The position numbers were made by a program, and so were the translations under genes. A stretch of DNA of 64,000 bases from Eubacterium sp. (GTDB lineage: Bacteria; Bacillota; Clostridia; Lachnospirales; Lachnospiraceae). The notes beneath the pieces were generated by a model. That model made no database searches. It was given only the letters and a program-made list of their open reading frames with translations, and was not told where the DNA came from. This document shows, one piece after another, positions 7,563 to 16,671 of the stretch (position 1 is the first letter of the stretch; each line of letters begins with the position of its first letter). Where the stretch lies: assembly GCA_024696635.1 (NCBI GenBank), contig JAILGP010000215.1, positions 1 through 64,000 of the forward strand, in the 5' to 3' direction.

Positions 7563-8921
7563 ATGGAATTCAGAAAAGTAGTAGTCGCAGGAGCTGGTAA
7601 AAGTGGAATAGCAGCAGCAGGTCTTTTGGTTAGAAATGGTGTAAATGTTGTTATTTATGATGGTAACGAAAAGATTAACCCTGATGATATAGTTGAGGGA
7701 ATGGGTAATGCTTCTTTGGTAAGTGTTCAGCTTGGTAAGCTTACAGATGAGGCTCTTGAAGGGGCTGATCTCTTTGTAATAAGTCCAGGTATTTCTCTTG
7801 AGGCTCCTTTTGTAGAGAAGGTCAGAGAAAAGAATATTCCAATATGGGGAGAGATTGAACTGGCTGATTACTATAATAAGGGTGTTATAGCTGCAATAAC
7901 AGGAACTAATGGCAAGACAACTACAACAACTCTTGTGGGAGAGATATTCAAGAATTATCAGAAGAATTATCTTGTTGTTGGTAATATTGGTCTTCCTTTT
8001 ACAAGATTTGCTGATTCTACAACAGAGGATACTATTATAGCTGCTGAGATAAGCTCCTTCCAGCTTGAAACAATACACAGCTTTAAACCTCATGTATCGG
8101 CTATACTTAATCTTACTCCTGATCATTTAAACAGACATCATACATTTGAAAATTATATACAGGCAAAGCTGAGAATTACTGAAAATCAGACTGAAGAGGA
8201 TTATGCCATACTTAATTATGACGATTCAGAAACAAGATCAAGAGCATCAGAGATAAATGGACCAAGGATAGTTTATTTCAGTCATGAAAAGGAAGTTGAA
8301 GAGGGTTCATTTGTAAGAGATGGGAAAATATATGTAAGACGTGACGGCGTAGAAACCTATATGCTTGATGTATCAGAGATTAAGATTCTTGGTCAGCATA
8401 ATCTGGAAAATGTACTTGCAGCCATTGCTATTTCTTCATATATGGATATTCCTGCTGATGTTATTAGAGATACAGTTCGTGAATTCAGTGGCGTTGAGCA
8501 CAGAATAGAATTTGTTCGTGAAGTAAGAGATGTAAGATATTTTAATGATTCAAAGGGTACAAACCCTGATGCCGCAATAAAGGCGGTTCTTGCAATGAGA
8601 GGAACCACGCTTCTTATAGGTGGCGGTTATGATAAGGATTCGGATTATGATTCCTGGGTAGAATGTTTCCCTGGAAGAATTAGAGTTCTGGTTCTTATGG
8701 GAGAAACTGCTGATAAGATTGAAAAGTGCTGCAAGGCTCATGGCTTTAATGAGATAGTTAAGGTTGATAGTCTTGAAAGTGCAGTTGCATATTGCTATGA
8801 ACATGCAAAGCCGGGAGATAATGTTCTTCTGTCACCAGCCTGCGCAAGCTGGGATATGTTCAAGAGCTACGAAGAAAGAGGTACTTTATTTAAAGTATAT
8901 GTAAATGGTTTAGAGGATTGA
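7563..8921 (+). CDS. murD: UDP-N-acetylmuramoyl-L-alanine:D-glutamate ligase MurD
   Basis: MurD adds D-glutamate to UDP-MurNAc-L-Ala with ATP in the cytosolic part of peptidoglycan synthesis. The 452 residues match the family. There is an N-terminal Rossmann-like domain (VVVAGAGKSGIAAAGLL), the Mur-ligase ATP loop ITGTNGKTTTTTL near residue 112, NLTPDHLNRHHTFENY near residue 182 and the C-terminal domain starting with FNDSKGTNPDAAIKAV. The ribosome site is GAGAGGATAAG before ATG 7563. The stop overlaps the region of the ftsW ribosome site, so ftsW is probably translationally coupled. Confidence 0.95.
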   Translation: MEFRKVVVAGAGKSGIAAAGLLVRNGVNVVIYDGNEKINPDDIVEGMGNASLVSVQLGKLTDEALEGADLFVISPGISLEAPFVEKVREKNIPIWGEIELADYYNKGVIAAITGTNGKTTTTTLVGEIFKNYQKNYLVVGNIGLPFTRFADSTTEDTIIAAEISSFQLETIHSFKPHVSAILNLTPDHLNRHHTFENYIQAKLRITENQTEEDYAILNYDDSETRSRASEINGPRIVYFSHEKEVEEGSFVRDGKIYVRRDGVETYMLDVSEIKILGQHNLENVLAAIAISSYMDIPADVIRDTVREFSGVEHRIEFVREVRDVRYFNDSKGTNPDAAIKAVLAMRGTTLLIGGGYDKDSDYDSWVECFPGRIRVLVLMGETADKIEKCCKAHGFNEIVKVDSLESAVAYCYEHAKPGDNVLLSPACASWDMFKSYEERGTLFKVYVNGLED

Positions 8922-8926
8922 TTTTT

Positions 8927-10054
8927 ATGGCAGAACAGAAGAAAAAAACTTTCTGGCTGAGAAATGGTACATATTTTGATTATCCAACTCTGTTCTATAT
9001 CATTTTCCTTGTGCTTTTTGGACTAATGATGGTATATAGTGCTGGTATATATGCATCCAGGATGGAATATAAAAATGCATATGGCTATCCCTTGAGACAG
9101 TTCATTTTTTCCTGTATGGGTCTGGCGATAATGTATGTGGTATCTCGTGTGAGGTATCAGGTAATAAAGAAATTTACGACTTTAATAGTAATTACCATGA
9201 TTGTTCTTCTTGGATTGGTTTTGTTGATAGGTGATGAGGTTAATGGATCTACCAGATGGATAAATCTGGGTTTTATATCATTTCAGCCTTCAGAAATAGC
9301 TAAGATTGTTGTTCCTCTTTATATGGCATATGGATGCACAGATAGGTCATATTATATGTATACCTGGAAGGGCATGCTAAAACTCTTTACTCCAGTTATT
9401 GCTATGGTTATTCTTATAGCGGTGGAGAACCTGAGTACAGCTCTCATATGTGTATTTATAGCTGGTGGAATATGGCTTATAGCAACTAAAAAATATGTAT
9501 ATCTGATTCCTGTAATTATTGTTGGAGCTATAGGTATAGTTATTCTTCTTAATATGGAAGGCTATCGAATGGAGCGTCTTCGTATATGGAGAAATCCTGA
9601 GGAAGGATATCAGACCATGCAGGGCCTGTATGCAGTAGGTACAGGTGGATTTTTTGGCAGGGGTCTTGGACAAAGCGTACAGAAAACAGGTAAGATTCCA
9701 GAGGCTCAGAATGATATGATATTCTCTATTATTTGCGAAGAGCTTGGAATTGTTGGTGCGGTAGGACTTATAATTGTATTTGTTCTTCTTATATGGAGAA
9801 TGAAGTTTATAGCCGAGGGAGCTCCTGATAGATATGGATCTCTTATAGTAGTGGGTGTACTTATCCATGTTGCTGTGCAGGTTATAATAAATATGAGTGT
9901 TGTTACAAATGTTATGCCTAATACGGGTGTTACCTTGCCATTTATTAGTTATGGTGGTTCTTCCATGATCTTTCTCCTGGCAGAAATGGGGTTGGTCCTT
10001 GGAGTTTCCCGGCAGATTGTCCCGTATGGAGATGAGGAGGAATCTTCAGAGTGA
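8927..10054 (+). CDS. ftsW: Septal peptidoglycan polymerase FtsW
   Basis: SEDS-family membrane glycosyltransferase that polymerises lipid II with its partner class B PBP. About ten membrane segments are visible, with SEDS landmarks: NGSTRWINLGFISFQPSEIAK, GLGQSVQKTGKIPEAQNDMI and VMPNTGVTLPFISYGGSSM. I prefer ATG 8927 because AGAGGA (8912-8917) is spaced nine bases from it; a TTG at 8918 in frame would abut the ribosome site. SpoVE/RodA paralogues have the same fold; the place between murD and ftsQ favours FtsW. ftsQ overlaps its end by four bases. Confidence 0.9.
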   Translation: MAEQKKKTFWLRNGTYFDYPTLFYIIFLVLFGLMMVYSAGIYASRMEYKNAYGYPLRQFIFSCMGLAIMYVVSRVRYQVIKKFTTLIVITMIVLLGLVLLIGDEVNGSTRWINLGFISFQPSEIAKIVVPLYMAYGCTDRSYYMYTWKGMLKLFTPVIAMVILIAVENLSTALICVFIAGGIWLIATKKYVYLIPVIIVGAIGIVILLNMEGYRMERLRIWRNPEEGYQTMQGLYAVGTGGFFGRGLGQSVQKTGKIPEAQNDMIFSIICEELGIVGAVGLIIVFVLLIWRMKFIAEGAPDRYGSLIVVGVLIHVAVQVIINMSVVTNVMPNTGVTLPFISYGGSSMIFLLAEMGLVLGVSRQIVPYGDEEESSE

Positions 10055-10764
10055 GAAATAAAATACATCTTATTCCGATTATTATACTGGTGATTCTCCT
10101 TGGAGGACTTCTTTATGCAAGTACATTTACACTTGATAATATAAAGATTAATGGATGTCTTATGTCCAGAGAGGATTCTGTTAAGGCAGCTATAGAGGAA
10201 GAGGCAGTGATGGGTAATACCATTATGCTTTACCTGAAAAACAGGTTTAGTCCGAAGCCTGAGATTCCTTTCGTGGCAAAGATGGATGTGAGTTTTGAGG
10301 ATAAGCATACAGTAGTTGTGGATATATATGAAAAATCCGTTGCCGGTTGTATTGAGTATATGGAAAAGTATATTTACTTCGATAAGGATGGAATTGTTCT
10401 TGAAACTATTAATGAAAGACATGATGGTGTTCCTTATATTAAGGGGTTGACGGTGAAAAGCTGGCAGCTTGGTCAGAAGCTTCCTATAGAAAATAAGAAG
10501 AAATTTGAGACTATACTTAATATAACTCAGTTAGTGGAAAAATACGATCTAAGTATTTCTGGTATTGAATTTACGGCAGATGGAGAGGTGGTGCTCTGGC
10601 ATAAAAATGTCGAAATAGAACTTGGAGACGGATCCAGTATTGCTGTTCAATTGATGAATCTTGGTAGTATTCTGGAGACAGATGGACTTGGAGAAAAGAG
10701 TGGGGTCCTTTATATGAAGGACTATACGTTGGAGAATCCTACAGCCAGTTTCAAAGAAAAGTAG
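10051..10764 (+). CDS. ftsQ: Division protein FtsQ/DivIB
   Basis: A single-pass membrane protein with a short cytosolic start, one membrane segment at about residues 5-24 and a POTRA domain beginning TFTLDNIKINGCLMSREDS. DivIB/FtsQ joins FtsL and DivIC in the septal complex. The GTG start overlaps the ftsW stop (gtga), which indicates translational coupling. The 237 residues agree with the family. In many dcw clusters murG and murB separate ftsW from ftsQ; both are absent here. Confidence 0.87.
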   Translation: MRNKIHLIPIIILVILLGGLLYASTFTLDNIKINGCLMSREDSVKAAIEEEAVMGNTIMLYLKNRFSPKPEIPFVAKMDVSFEDKHTVVVDIYEKSVAGCIEYMEKYIYFDKDGIVLETINERHDGVPYIKGLTVKSWQLGQKLPIENKKKFETILNITQLVEKYDLSISGIEFTADGEVVLWHKNVEIELGDGSSIAVQLMNLGSILETDGLGEKSGVLYMKDYTLENPTASFKEK

Positions 10765-10823
10765 GAAATGTACTTCTATAAGTAGTAAAAACATACCAAT
10801 TTTTGAATTTACATAATATTTTC

Positions 10824-10852
10824 TTGATATTTATTTAAAAATTTCGTACAAT
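10824..10852 (+). promoter_or_regulatory. Promoter of ftsZ
   Basis: TTGATA at 10824-10829, a 17-bp spacer and TACAAT at 10847-10852, about 70 bases before the start codon. It gives ftsZ its own transcription in addition to read-through from the cluster. Confidence 0.65.
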
Positions 10853-10921
10853 AGGCGATAGGTATGATTAGATATAGGGTTTTTATATATAATTAGTAAT
10901 ATTTTTAAGGAGGATGGAACC

Positions 10922-12142
10922 TTGCTTGAGATAAAGTCAAACGATGAGAAGAACCCTGCACGTATATTAGTAATTGGTGTTGGTGGTGCAGGAAATAATG
11001 CAGTAAACAGAATGATTGATGAGAATGTTGAGGGAGTTGAGCTTATTGCTATAAATACTGATAAGCAGGCACTTTCACTCAGCAGGGCTACAACAAAGAT
11101 TCAGATTGGTGAAAAACTGACTAAGGGACTTGGTGCTGGAGCTAAGCCTGAAATCGGTGCCAGTGCTGTTGAGGAAAACAGGGAAGAGATAAATGACATT
11201 ATTAAGGATGCAGATATGGTGTTCGTTACCTGTGGTATGGGTGGCGGAACAGGTACAGGTGCTGCTCCTATAGTTGCTGAGATAGCTCGTAATCTTGGAA
11301 TTCTGACTGTAGGTGTTGTGACTAAGCCATTTTCCTTTGAAGGTAAACCACGTATGGCTAATGCTTTAAATGGTATAGCAAAGCTTCGTGAAAATGTTGA
11401 TACACTTATTGTTATTCCTAATGATAAGCTTCTTCAGATTTGTGATAAGAGAACAAGTATTCCTGATGCACTTAAGAAGGCTGATGAGGTTCTTCAGCAG
11501 GGTGTTCAGGGTGTTACAGATCTTATTAATAAGCCGGGTCTTATCAACCTTGACTTCGCTGATATCCAGACAGTTATGCGTGATAAGGGTATCGCTCATA
11601 TCGGTATCGGATTTGGTAGTGGTGATAATAAGGCTGTTGACGCTATTAAGTCAGCTATGGATTCACCTCTTCTTGAAACAACTGTTAATGGTGCATCTGA
11701 TATCATTGTTAACTTCTCTGGAAATGTTGGTATCGTTGAAGCATACGATGCAATTACATATCTTTCAGAGGTTGCTGGTGAAGAAGCTAATATTATCTTC
11801 GGTACAGTTGATAATGACGTTTCAGGAGAGGATGTAAGCATTACAATTATCGCTACAGGTCTTGAAGATGTAGATAGGGTTGGAAATGTAATGTCTTCAA
11901 AGGTTTCTACCGTTTCAAGTCCAGCTCCTAAAGCTCCTACATTTGGAGATATTAAGACACCTAGCATGTCTGCAACAAAGAAGGTTCAGACTAAGGTAAC
12001 ACCTGTTCCACTTAATCTTGGTGGTTCATCTGAACCAGTAAGTAATTCTCAGCCTATAGGTGGAGGACAGGAGCCAACAAGCCCTGCAAGCTCCAACTCT
12101 GGACAGAATATTAAGATTCCTGATTTTCTTAAGAGAGGCTAA
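10922..12142 (+). CDS. ftsZ: Cell division tubulin homologue FtsZ
   Basis: GTP-binding cytoskeletal protein that forms the Z ring. The N-terminal nucleotide-binding part ([19 protein letters not shown]), the tubulin signature [10 protein letters not shown] near residue 105 and the T7-loop region [11 protein letters not shown] are present. After about residue 320 a Ser/Pro/Gly-rich linker leads to the conserved C-terminal peptide [10 protein letters not shown], which binds FtsA, SepF and ZapA-type partners. The start is TTG 10922 behind AAGGAGGATGG. The 406 residues are normal. No ftsA lies upstream, as in most Clostridia. Confidence 0.97.
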   Translation: MLEIKSNDEKNPARILVIGVGGAGNNAVNRMIDENVEGVELIAINTDKQALSLSRATTKIQIGEKLTKGLGAGAKPEIGASAVEENREEINDIIKDADMVFVTCGMGGGTGTGAAPIVAEIARNLGILTVGVVTKPFSFEGKPRMANALNGIAKLRENVDTLIVIPNDKLLQICDKRTSIPDALKKADEVLQQGVQGVTDLINKPGLINLDFADIQTVMRDKGIAHIGIGFGSGDNKAVDAIKSAMDSPLLETTVNGASDIIVNFSGNVGIVEAYDAITYLSEVAGEEANIIFGTVDNDVSGEDVSITIIATGLEDVDRVGNVMSSKVSTVSSPAPKAPTFGDIKTPSMSATKKVQTKVTPVPLNLGGSSEPVSNSQPIGGGQEPTSPASSNSGQNIKIPDFLKRG

Positions 12143-12196
12143 GATACTGAAGTAAAGCTAGCTTAATAATTTGATTAGTATTTTTGTTTAATAATT

Positions 12197-12227
12197 AAAG
12201 CCGATGACCTGACGGGCCGTCGGCTTT
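12197..12227 (+). terminator. Stem-loop after ftsZ, probable terminator
   Basis: AAAGCCGA pairs with TCGGCTTT, extended inward by a G-U and a few further pairs around the loop TGAC. The T-run after it is short and interrupted, so termination may be partial. Confidence 0.55.
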
Positions 12228-12284
12228 AAATCATTTAATAAATTTTGTTCTTTTTGAGTTTTGGATGGTTAAAAGAGGAGATAT

Positions 12285-13043
12285 ATGGTAAGCGTAATTA
12301 TTCCATATCATAATAACAGACGGACTATTATGGATACTCTGGATTCTGTTGCCAGGCAGACATATAGGGATGTGGAGGTTATTATAGTGGATGATATGAG
12401 TCTTCCTAGTCAAAGAGTTGAGGATATTGTTGAAGACTATGATAGTTTTCCTTTTCCTATAATGGTTATTAATAGTAAAAAGAATCTGGGGGCATCAGGA
12501 GCCAGAAATCTGGGAGTTAGAAATGCCCGTGGAAAATATATAGCATATCTTGATTCTGATGATGTTTGGAAAGAGGATAAGCTGGATAAACAGATAAAGA
12601 TAATGGAAAAATTTACTTATATGGATAAATATCCTAAGATATGTTTTACTGGAAGAAGACTTATATCTTTATCAGGAAAATCCTACAATAAAATTATTGG
12701 ATGTGATATGATTGTAAATTATGATAAATTGCTTCTTTCTAATCAGATAAATTGTTCATCTGTATTGATCAGAAGGGTGGATGCCCTTAAATATCCATTT
12801 CCTGATGGTAATCTTCATGAGGATTATGCGGTTTGGCTTAAGCTTTTGGAGGATGGTGGATATGGAGTTGGTATAAATAAACCTCTTCTGGATTATAGGA
12901 TTAGTATGGGAAGCAGATCGTCTAATAAGTTTAAATCTGCCCTAATGACCTACAGGGTCTATAGGTATATAGGTCTTTCATTTTTCAAATCACTTAAGTA
13001 TATGAGGTCTTATATAGTTAAGGGCATAGAAAAATATGCTTAA
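12285..13043 (+). CDS. Family 2 glycosyltransferase
   Basis: GT-A fold glycosyltransferase. SVIIPYHNNRRTIMDTLDSV opens the Rossmann-like nucleotide-sugar site, VIIVDDMS follows, and the DXD-type motif is in YLDSDDVWKEDKLDKQ near residue 88. The 252 residues make a single catalytic domain, with no clear membrane segment. It probably adds a sugar to a wall, capsule or exopolysaccharide precursor, but donor and acceptor cannot be read from the sequence. The ribosome site is AGAGGAG before ATG 12285. The gene stands alone between ftsZ and a coiled-coil gene. Confidence 0.85.
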   Translation: MVSVIIPYHNNRRTIMDTLDSVARQTYRDVEVIIVDDMSLPSQRVEDIVEDYDSFPFPIMVINSKKNLGASGARNLGVRNARGKYIAYLDSDDVWKEDKLDKQIKIMEKFTYMDKYPKICFTGRRLISLSGKSYNKIIGCDMIVNYDKLLLSNQINCSSVLIRRVDALKYPFPDGNLHEDYAVWLKLLEDGGYGVGINKPLLDYRISMGSRSSNKFKSALMTYRVYRYIGLSFFKSLKYMRSYIVKGIEKYA

Positions 13044-13079
13044 ATTTTTTGATATAGAATATGAATTTTAGGAGAAAAT

Positions 13080-13982
13080 ATGGAACAAAAAGGTGGTAGA
13101 GCGGAGCTTCTTCTGGCTGCTCTTAAGATGAGGGTTCAGGATGCTCCTTCAGAAACATTTCATTCTGAAAAAGCGGTTTTAGATAGGGCTGACCTGCTTC
13201 GTATTATTGATAACGTTACTGAGGTCGTGACAAATGAACTTAAAATGTATCGCGAGGTAACAGATAAGCGTGCCAAAATTCTTGGAGATGCTCAGGCAGA
13301 GGCTGAAGAGATTTTATATCAGGCAGAGAAGACTGCAAGCCGCATAAGAGTGACCAAGAGAAAGGATGGGGAGCCGCCTGCATTTCGTCCTTCGGAATTT
13401 TCTAAGGAAGACAAGGACATGCTGAGGACTGCTTCTGATATATATGCTGCTTCATTGATTTATACAGATGAAATGCTGACTGAGGTGGATCATCTTGTTC
13501 AGGATAGCTATGATAAAATCGAGCAGGAGTATTCTCGTATGAGAAGTACTCTTAGACAGAAGATTGAAGATATATCAGAGAATAAGTCTGAGCTTATGAG
13601 TAATCTTAACTCCCTTAAGGCTAATGATAGATATGCTCAGATTCTTGAACTTAGTGATTTGCTTTCTGTTGAGCTTTATAAGGAACGCATGAAGGCTATG
13701 GCTAAAGAGAGAGAAGACAAGGCTCAGCTTAGCTTTGAATTATCTGATTCTAAGAATGAGGTCAGGGTTTCATCTGAAAGACCAGCGATTAATCCTGACA
13801 GGACAGCTAAGAAGATTAATCAGAAAAAGGAAAGCATCGATATAGAGGTTATGGATAGATCTTCAGAGGTGGTTTCTAAAGATGTAAAGGATGTTAAGGG
13901 TATAAAGAATATAAAGGATAATAAGGATATAAAGGATAATAAGGATATAGATGTAGATTCTAAATCCAAAAAGTCAGAATAA
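13080..13982 (+). CDS. Coiled-coil protein of unknown function, DivIVA-like in style
   Basis: A soluble 300-residue protein. Residues about 48-110 and 120-235 are strongly predicted coiled coil by heptad pattern and charge (for example TDKRAKILGDAQAEAEEILY, like DivIVA and ATP-synthase b-type helices). The C-terminus (about 265-300) is a Lys/Asp/Ile repeat (KDVKDVKGIKNIKDNKDIKD) and looks disordered. No membrane segment or enzyme motif is visible. Its place close to ftsZ and the coiled-coil style suggest a polar or septal scaffold, but this is inference and the N-terminal DivIVA signature is not clearly present. The ribosome site is AGGAG before ATG 13080. Confidence 0.6.
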   Translation: MEQKGGRAELLLAALKMRVQDAPSETFHSEKAVLDRADLLRIIDNVTEVVTNELKMYREVTDKRAKILGDAQAEAEEILYQAEKTASRIRVTKRKDGEPPAFRPSEFSKEDKDMLRTASDIYAASLIYTDEMLTEVDHLVQDSYDKIEQEYSRMRSTLRQKIEDISENKSELMSNLNSLKANDRYAQILELSDLLSVELYKERMKAMAKEREDKAQLSFELSDSKNEVRVSSERPAINPDRTAKKINQKKESIDIEVMDRSSEVVSKDVKDVKGIKNIKDNKDIKDNKDIDVDSKSKKSE

Positions 13983-14015
13983 ATTATATAATATTAAGGA
14001 ATGTAAGGTGAGAAA

Positions 14016-14522
14016 ATGTCGCAAGATCATAAAGTAGAGCAGAGCTTAGAGAAAAAACAAACAAGTAGAGAAGAGGAAATCAGACTGAATGATTATCCTG
14101 AATCATATGTAAGAGTTGTAAATTATTATGAAACAGACCAGATGCATGTGGTTCATCATTCAAATTATGCCAGGTATCTTGAAGAGGCTAGACTTCATAT
14201 GATGGATCAGATAGGGCTTGCCTATGATAAGCTTGAAAGAATGGGGATTATAATTCCTGTTTTGGAGCTTCATGATTATTATATAAAGTCAATAGGTTAT
14301 GGGGATATAATTGAAATTGTTCCAAGAATTATAAAGCTTTCCTCTGTCAGATTTACTCTTAAGTATAATATATATAGGTCAGGTACGGATGAACTGCTTC
14401 ATAAGGCAGAAACCAGTCACGCCTTCCTTGATTCAGAATTTAAGCCAATCAGTCTTAAACGTAAATTTCCTGAGATTTATGATACCTTTCTTAAGCTTGT
14501 GGTCAAAGATGATGGTCAGTAG
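14016..14522 (+). CDS. Hotdog-fold acyl-CoA thioesterase (YbgC/FadM-like)
   Basis: 4HBT-type thioesterase. The signature YYETDQMHVVHHSNYARYLE (residues about 31-50) carries the catalytic Asp/Tyr-type site of YbgC/FadM enzymes, and LELHDYYIKSIGYGDIIEI follows. It hydrolyses acyl-CoA or acyl-ACP, but chain preference is not visible. The first 25 residues are hydrophilic and absent from most relatives, so translation could begin later, although no better start is evident. A perfect bidirectional terminator closes it against the minus-strand purMN genes. Confidence 0.85.
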   Translation: MSQDHKVEQSLEKKQTSREEEIRLNDYPESYVRVVNYYETDQMHVVHHSNYARYLEEARLHMMDQIGLAYDKLERMGIIIPVLELHDYYIKSIGYGDIIEIVPRIIKLSSVRFTLKYNIYRSGTDELLHKAETSHAFLDSEFKPISLKRKFPEIYDTFLKLVVKDDGQ

Positions 14523-14597
14523 TGTCATATAAAAATTCAAGTATTATAAATTGGTTTATACTATAAGAGTAGTCAGGTTTAATATAGAATATAATTA

Positions 14598-14634
14598 AAA
14601 TGCCATATCAGAGTCGTATCTGATATGGCATTTA
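14598..14634 (+). terminator. Bidirectional terminator between thioesterase and purN
   Basis: A perfect stem of at least 13 bp (ATGCCATATCAGA with its complement, loop GTCGTA at 14613-14618) has A-rich sequence on the left and T-rich sequence on the right, so it can serve both converging transcripts. Confidence 0.85.
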
Positions 14635-14648
14635 TTTTATTAAATTAA

Positions 14649-15242
14649 TTAAATTTTATTATTTGCAATCATATCTATAGCCTGTGGAAGAATTACCCAT
14701 TCGGCTTCCTCCATGATTCTTCTTTGAAGTATCTCAGGTGTGTCTCCAGGAAGAACATTTACTGCTTTCTGAAGGATGATAGGACCTGTATCAGTTCCTG
14801 CATCAACGAAGTGTACTGTTGCTCCTGAAACCTTTACTCCTCTTGCCAGGGCTGCTTCATGAACTCTGAGTCCGTAGTAGCCTGTACCACAGAAGGAAGG
14901 TATGAGAGAAGGGTGGATGTTTATTATCTTGCCTTCATATTTCTGAATAACAATTTCAGGTATAACAACCAGGAAACCTGCCAGAACAATCAAATCCGGG
15001 TCGTAGCTATCCAGTGCAGCAAGAAGAGCTTTATTGAAGCTTGCTCTGTCAGGATAATCCTTAGGAGCTACAACCTTGTTATCTATTCCGGCCTTTTCGG
15101 CACGTTCAAGAGATTTGACACCGTAGTTATTAGAGATAACACCAACGATCTCTGTATTTGTAACTGTTCCGTCCTGAACCTTATCTATTATAGCCTGGAG
15201 GTTTGTACCGCCTCCGGATACCAGTACGACAACTTTTAACAT
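14649..15242 (-). CDS. purN: Phosphoribosylglycinamide formyltransferase PurN
   Basis: Third step of purine synthesis: formylates GAR with 10-formyl-tetrahydrofolate. The phosphate-binding loop VLVSGGGTNLQAIID is at the N-terminus; the catalytic Asn and His are in INIHPSLIPSFCGTGYYGLR, and the catalytic Asp is in HFVDAGTDTGPIIL. The 197 residues match the family. It follows purM after 30 bases on the minus strand, the common purMN order. Confidence 0.95.
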   Translation of the reverse strand: MLKVVVLVSGGGTNLQAIIDKVQDGTVTNTEIVGVISNNYGVKSLERAEKAGIDNKVVAPKDYPDRASFNKALLAALDSYDPDLIVLAGFLVVIPEIVIQKYEGKIINIHPSLIPSFCGTGYYGLRVHEAALARGVKVSGATVHFVDAGTDTGPIILQKAVNVLPGDTPEILQRRIMEEAEWVILPQAIDMIANNKI

Positions 15243-15272
15243 ATTATTTCCTCACTTATAGATAATCATAGA

Positions 15273-16298
15273 TTATAGAAGAACAACACCTTTATCTCCG
15301 GCTACGATATCACCAATGATAAGAGCCTGATCACCTGCAGAGTTAACAGCCTTAACAACTGCATCTGCATCCTCTGCTTTAACAGCAAGCATCATACCAA
15401 TACCCATGTTATAGGTATTGTACATAACGTGTTCTTCAACATTTCCTTCCTTAGCCATAAGCTTGAAGATAGGGGGTACATCGTAAGAGTTTTTGTTTAC
15501 TCTGGCAAGTGCTCCTTCAGGAAGCATACGAGGTATATTCTCATAGAAACCACCGCCAGTTATATGACTTGCGCCCTTAACTGTTAATCCTGCATCCTTA
15601 ATAGCCTTAAGAGCTTTAACATATATTCTTGTAGGAGTGATAAGAGTTTCTCCTACAGTTGCTCCCAGATCATCAACATATCTTGAAAGGCTCTCCTCTG
15701 TAGTTCCGAAAATCTGTCTTACTAATGAGAAACCATTACTATGTACACCACTTGATTTGATACCTACAAGAACATCGCCGGCTTTAATATCATTTCCGGT
15801 AATGAGCTTGCTTTCATCTACAACGCCAACTGCAAAACCTGCAAGATCATATTCTTCCTCAGGCATAAGTCCTGGATGCTCAGCAGTTTCACCACCAATA
15901 AGTGTGCAGCCTGCCTGAAGACAGCCTTCAGCAACACCGCTTACTATTGTTGCTATTTTTTCCGGGATATTCTTGCCGCATGCAATATAGTCAAGGAAGA
16001 AGAGAGGTTCAGCTCCTGCGCAGGCTATATCATTAACGCACATGGCTACACAGTCTATACCTACTGTGTCGTGCTTGTCCATAACAAATGCAAGCTTTAT
16101 CTTAGTACCAACACCGTCAGTTCCTGAAACCAGTGTAGGTTTCTCCATATTTTTGAAACCTGCCATTGAAAATGCACCAGAGAATCCTCCGATTCCACCT
16201 AATACTTCGCTTCGCATGGTCTTTTTTACGTGTTCCTTCATAAGCTCAACTGACTTGTAGCCCGCTTCGATGTCAACACCTGAATTCTTATAATCCAT
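15273..16298 (-). CDS. purM: Phosphoribosylformylglycinamidine cyclo-ligase (AIR synthetase) PurM
   Basis: Fifth step of purine synthesis: ATP-dependent ring closure of FGAM to AIR. The N-terminal [19 protein letters not shown], the Gly-rich [12 protein letters not shown], the [14 protein letters not shown] motif and [15 protein letters not shown] are all family signatures. The 341 residues are normal. The start has a strong ribosome site (TAGGAGGAAG before ATG on the minus strand). guaB, another purine gene, is elsewhere in the window. Confidence 0.96.
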   Translation of the reverse strand: MDYKNSGVDIEAGYKSVELMKEHVKKTMRSEVLGGIGGFSGAFSMAGFKNMEKPTLVSGTDGVGTKIKLAFVMDKHDTVGIDCVAMCVNDIACAGAEPLFFLDYIACGKNIPEKIATIVSGVAEGCLQAGCTLIGGETAEHPGLMPEEEYDLAGFAVGVVDESKLITGNDIKAGDVLVGIKSSGVHSNGFSLVRQIFGTTEESLSRYVDDLGATVGETLITPTRIYVKALKAIKDAGLTVKGASHITGGGFYENIPRMLPEGALARVNKNSYDVPPIFKLMAKEGNVEEHVMYNTYNMGIGMMLAVKAEDADAVVKAVNSAGDQALIIGDIVAGDKGVVLL

Positions 16299-16354
16299 GA
16301 TCTTCCTCCTAAGATTTTTAATTTACAGGTAAGTAACCTTTAAACAACACCTAA

Positions 16355-16383
16355 ATTTTAATAGAGAAAATAAGATTTGTAAA
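16355..16383 (-). promoter_or_regulatory. Promoter of purMN
   Basis: On the minus strand TTTACA (16378-16383), a 17-bp spacer and TAAAAT (16355-16360), about 57 bases before purM. No PurR box or purine riboswitch is evident to me. The rest of 16384-16529 is AT-rich with no gene. Confidence 0.6.
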
Positions 16384-16529
16384 GTATGGCTTTGACCTTG
16401 TTACATAGAAAAATAGACGAAAATGATACTTATTAATGGCATTTTTAACAATGAATACTAAGCGTTATTATTATAAGTTAAAAATAAGTAAAAATTATAA
16501 ATATTAAGTAATTTCTCAAAAGCCTTGCT

Positions 16530-16557
16530 TTTACTTGGTTGAAAAGTATGGTATGAT
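16530..16557 (+). promoter_or_regulatory. Extended -10 promoter of the LacI-like/GGDEF gene
   Basis: TATGAT at 16552-16557 is preceded by TGG (extended -10), with TTTACT 16 bp upstream. A leader of roughly 110 bases follows with AT-rich sequence only. Confidence 0.5.
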
Positions 16558-16671
16558 GTTTAAAGTGCCATAGGTATGTTCATATATTTTATGGTCAAGT
16601 AAATAGATTAAGAAATAAAGGACTATATAATTAGTAATGAGTTTTTAGATCATAACGAAGGGGGTTCGAAT

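Noticed and set aside
7407-8126. Minus-strand open frame of 239 codons across ftsI and murD
   Set aside because: It crosses two real genes and has low-complexity composition typical of shadow frames.
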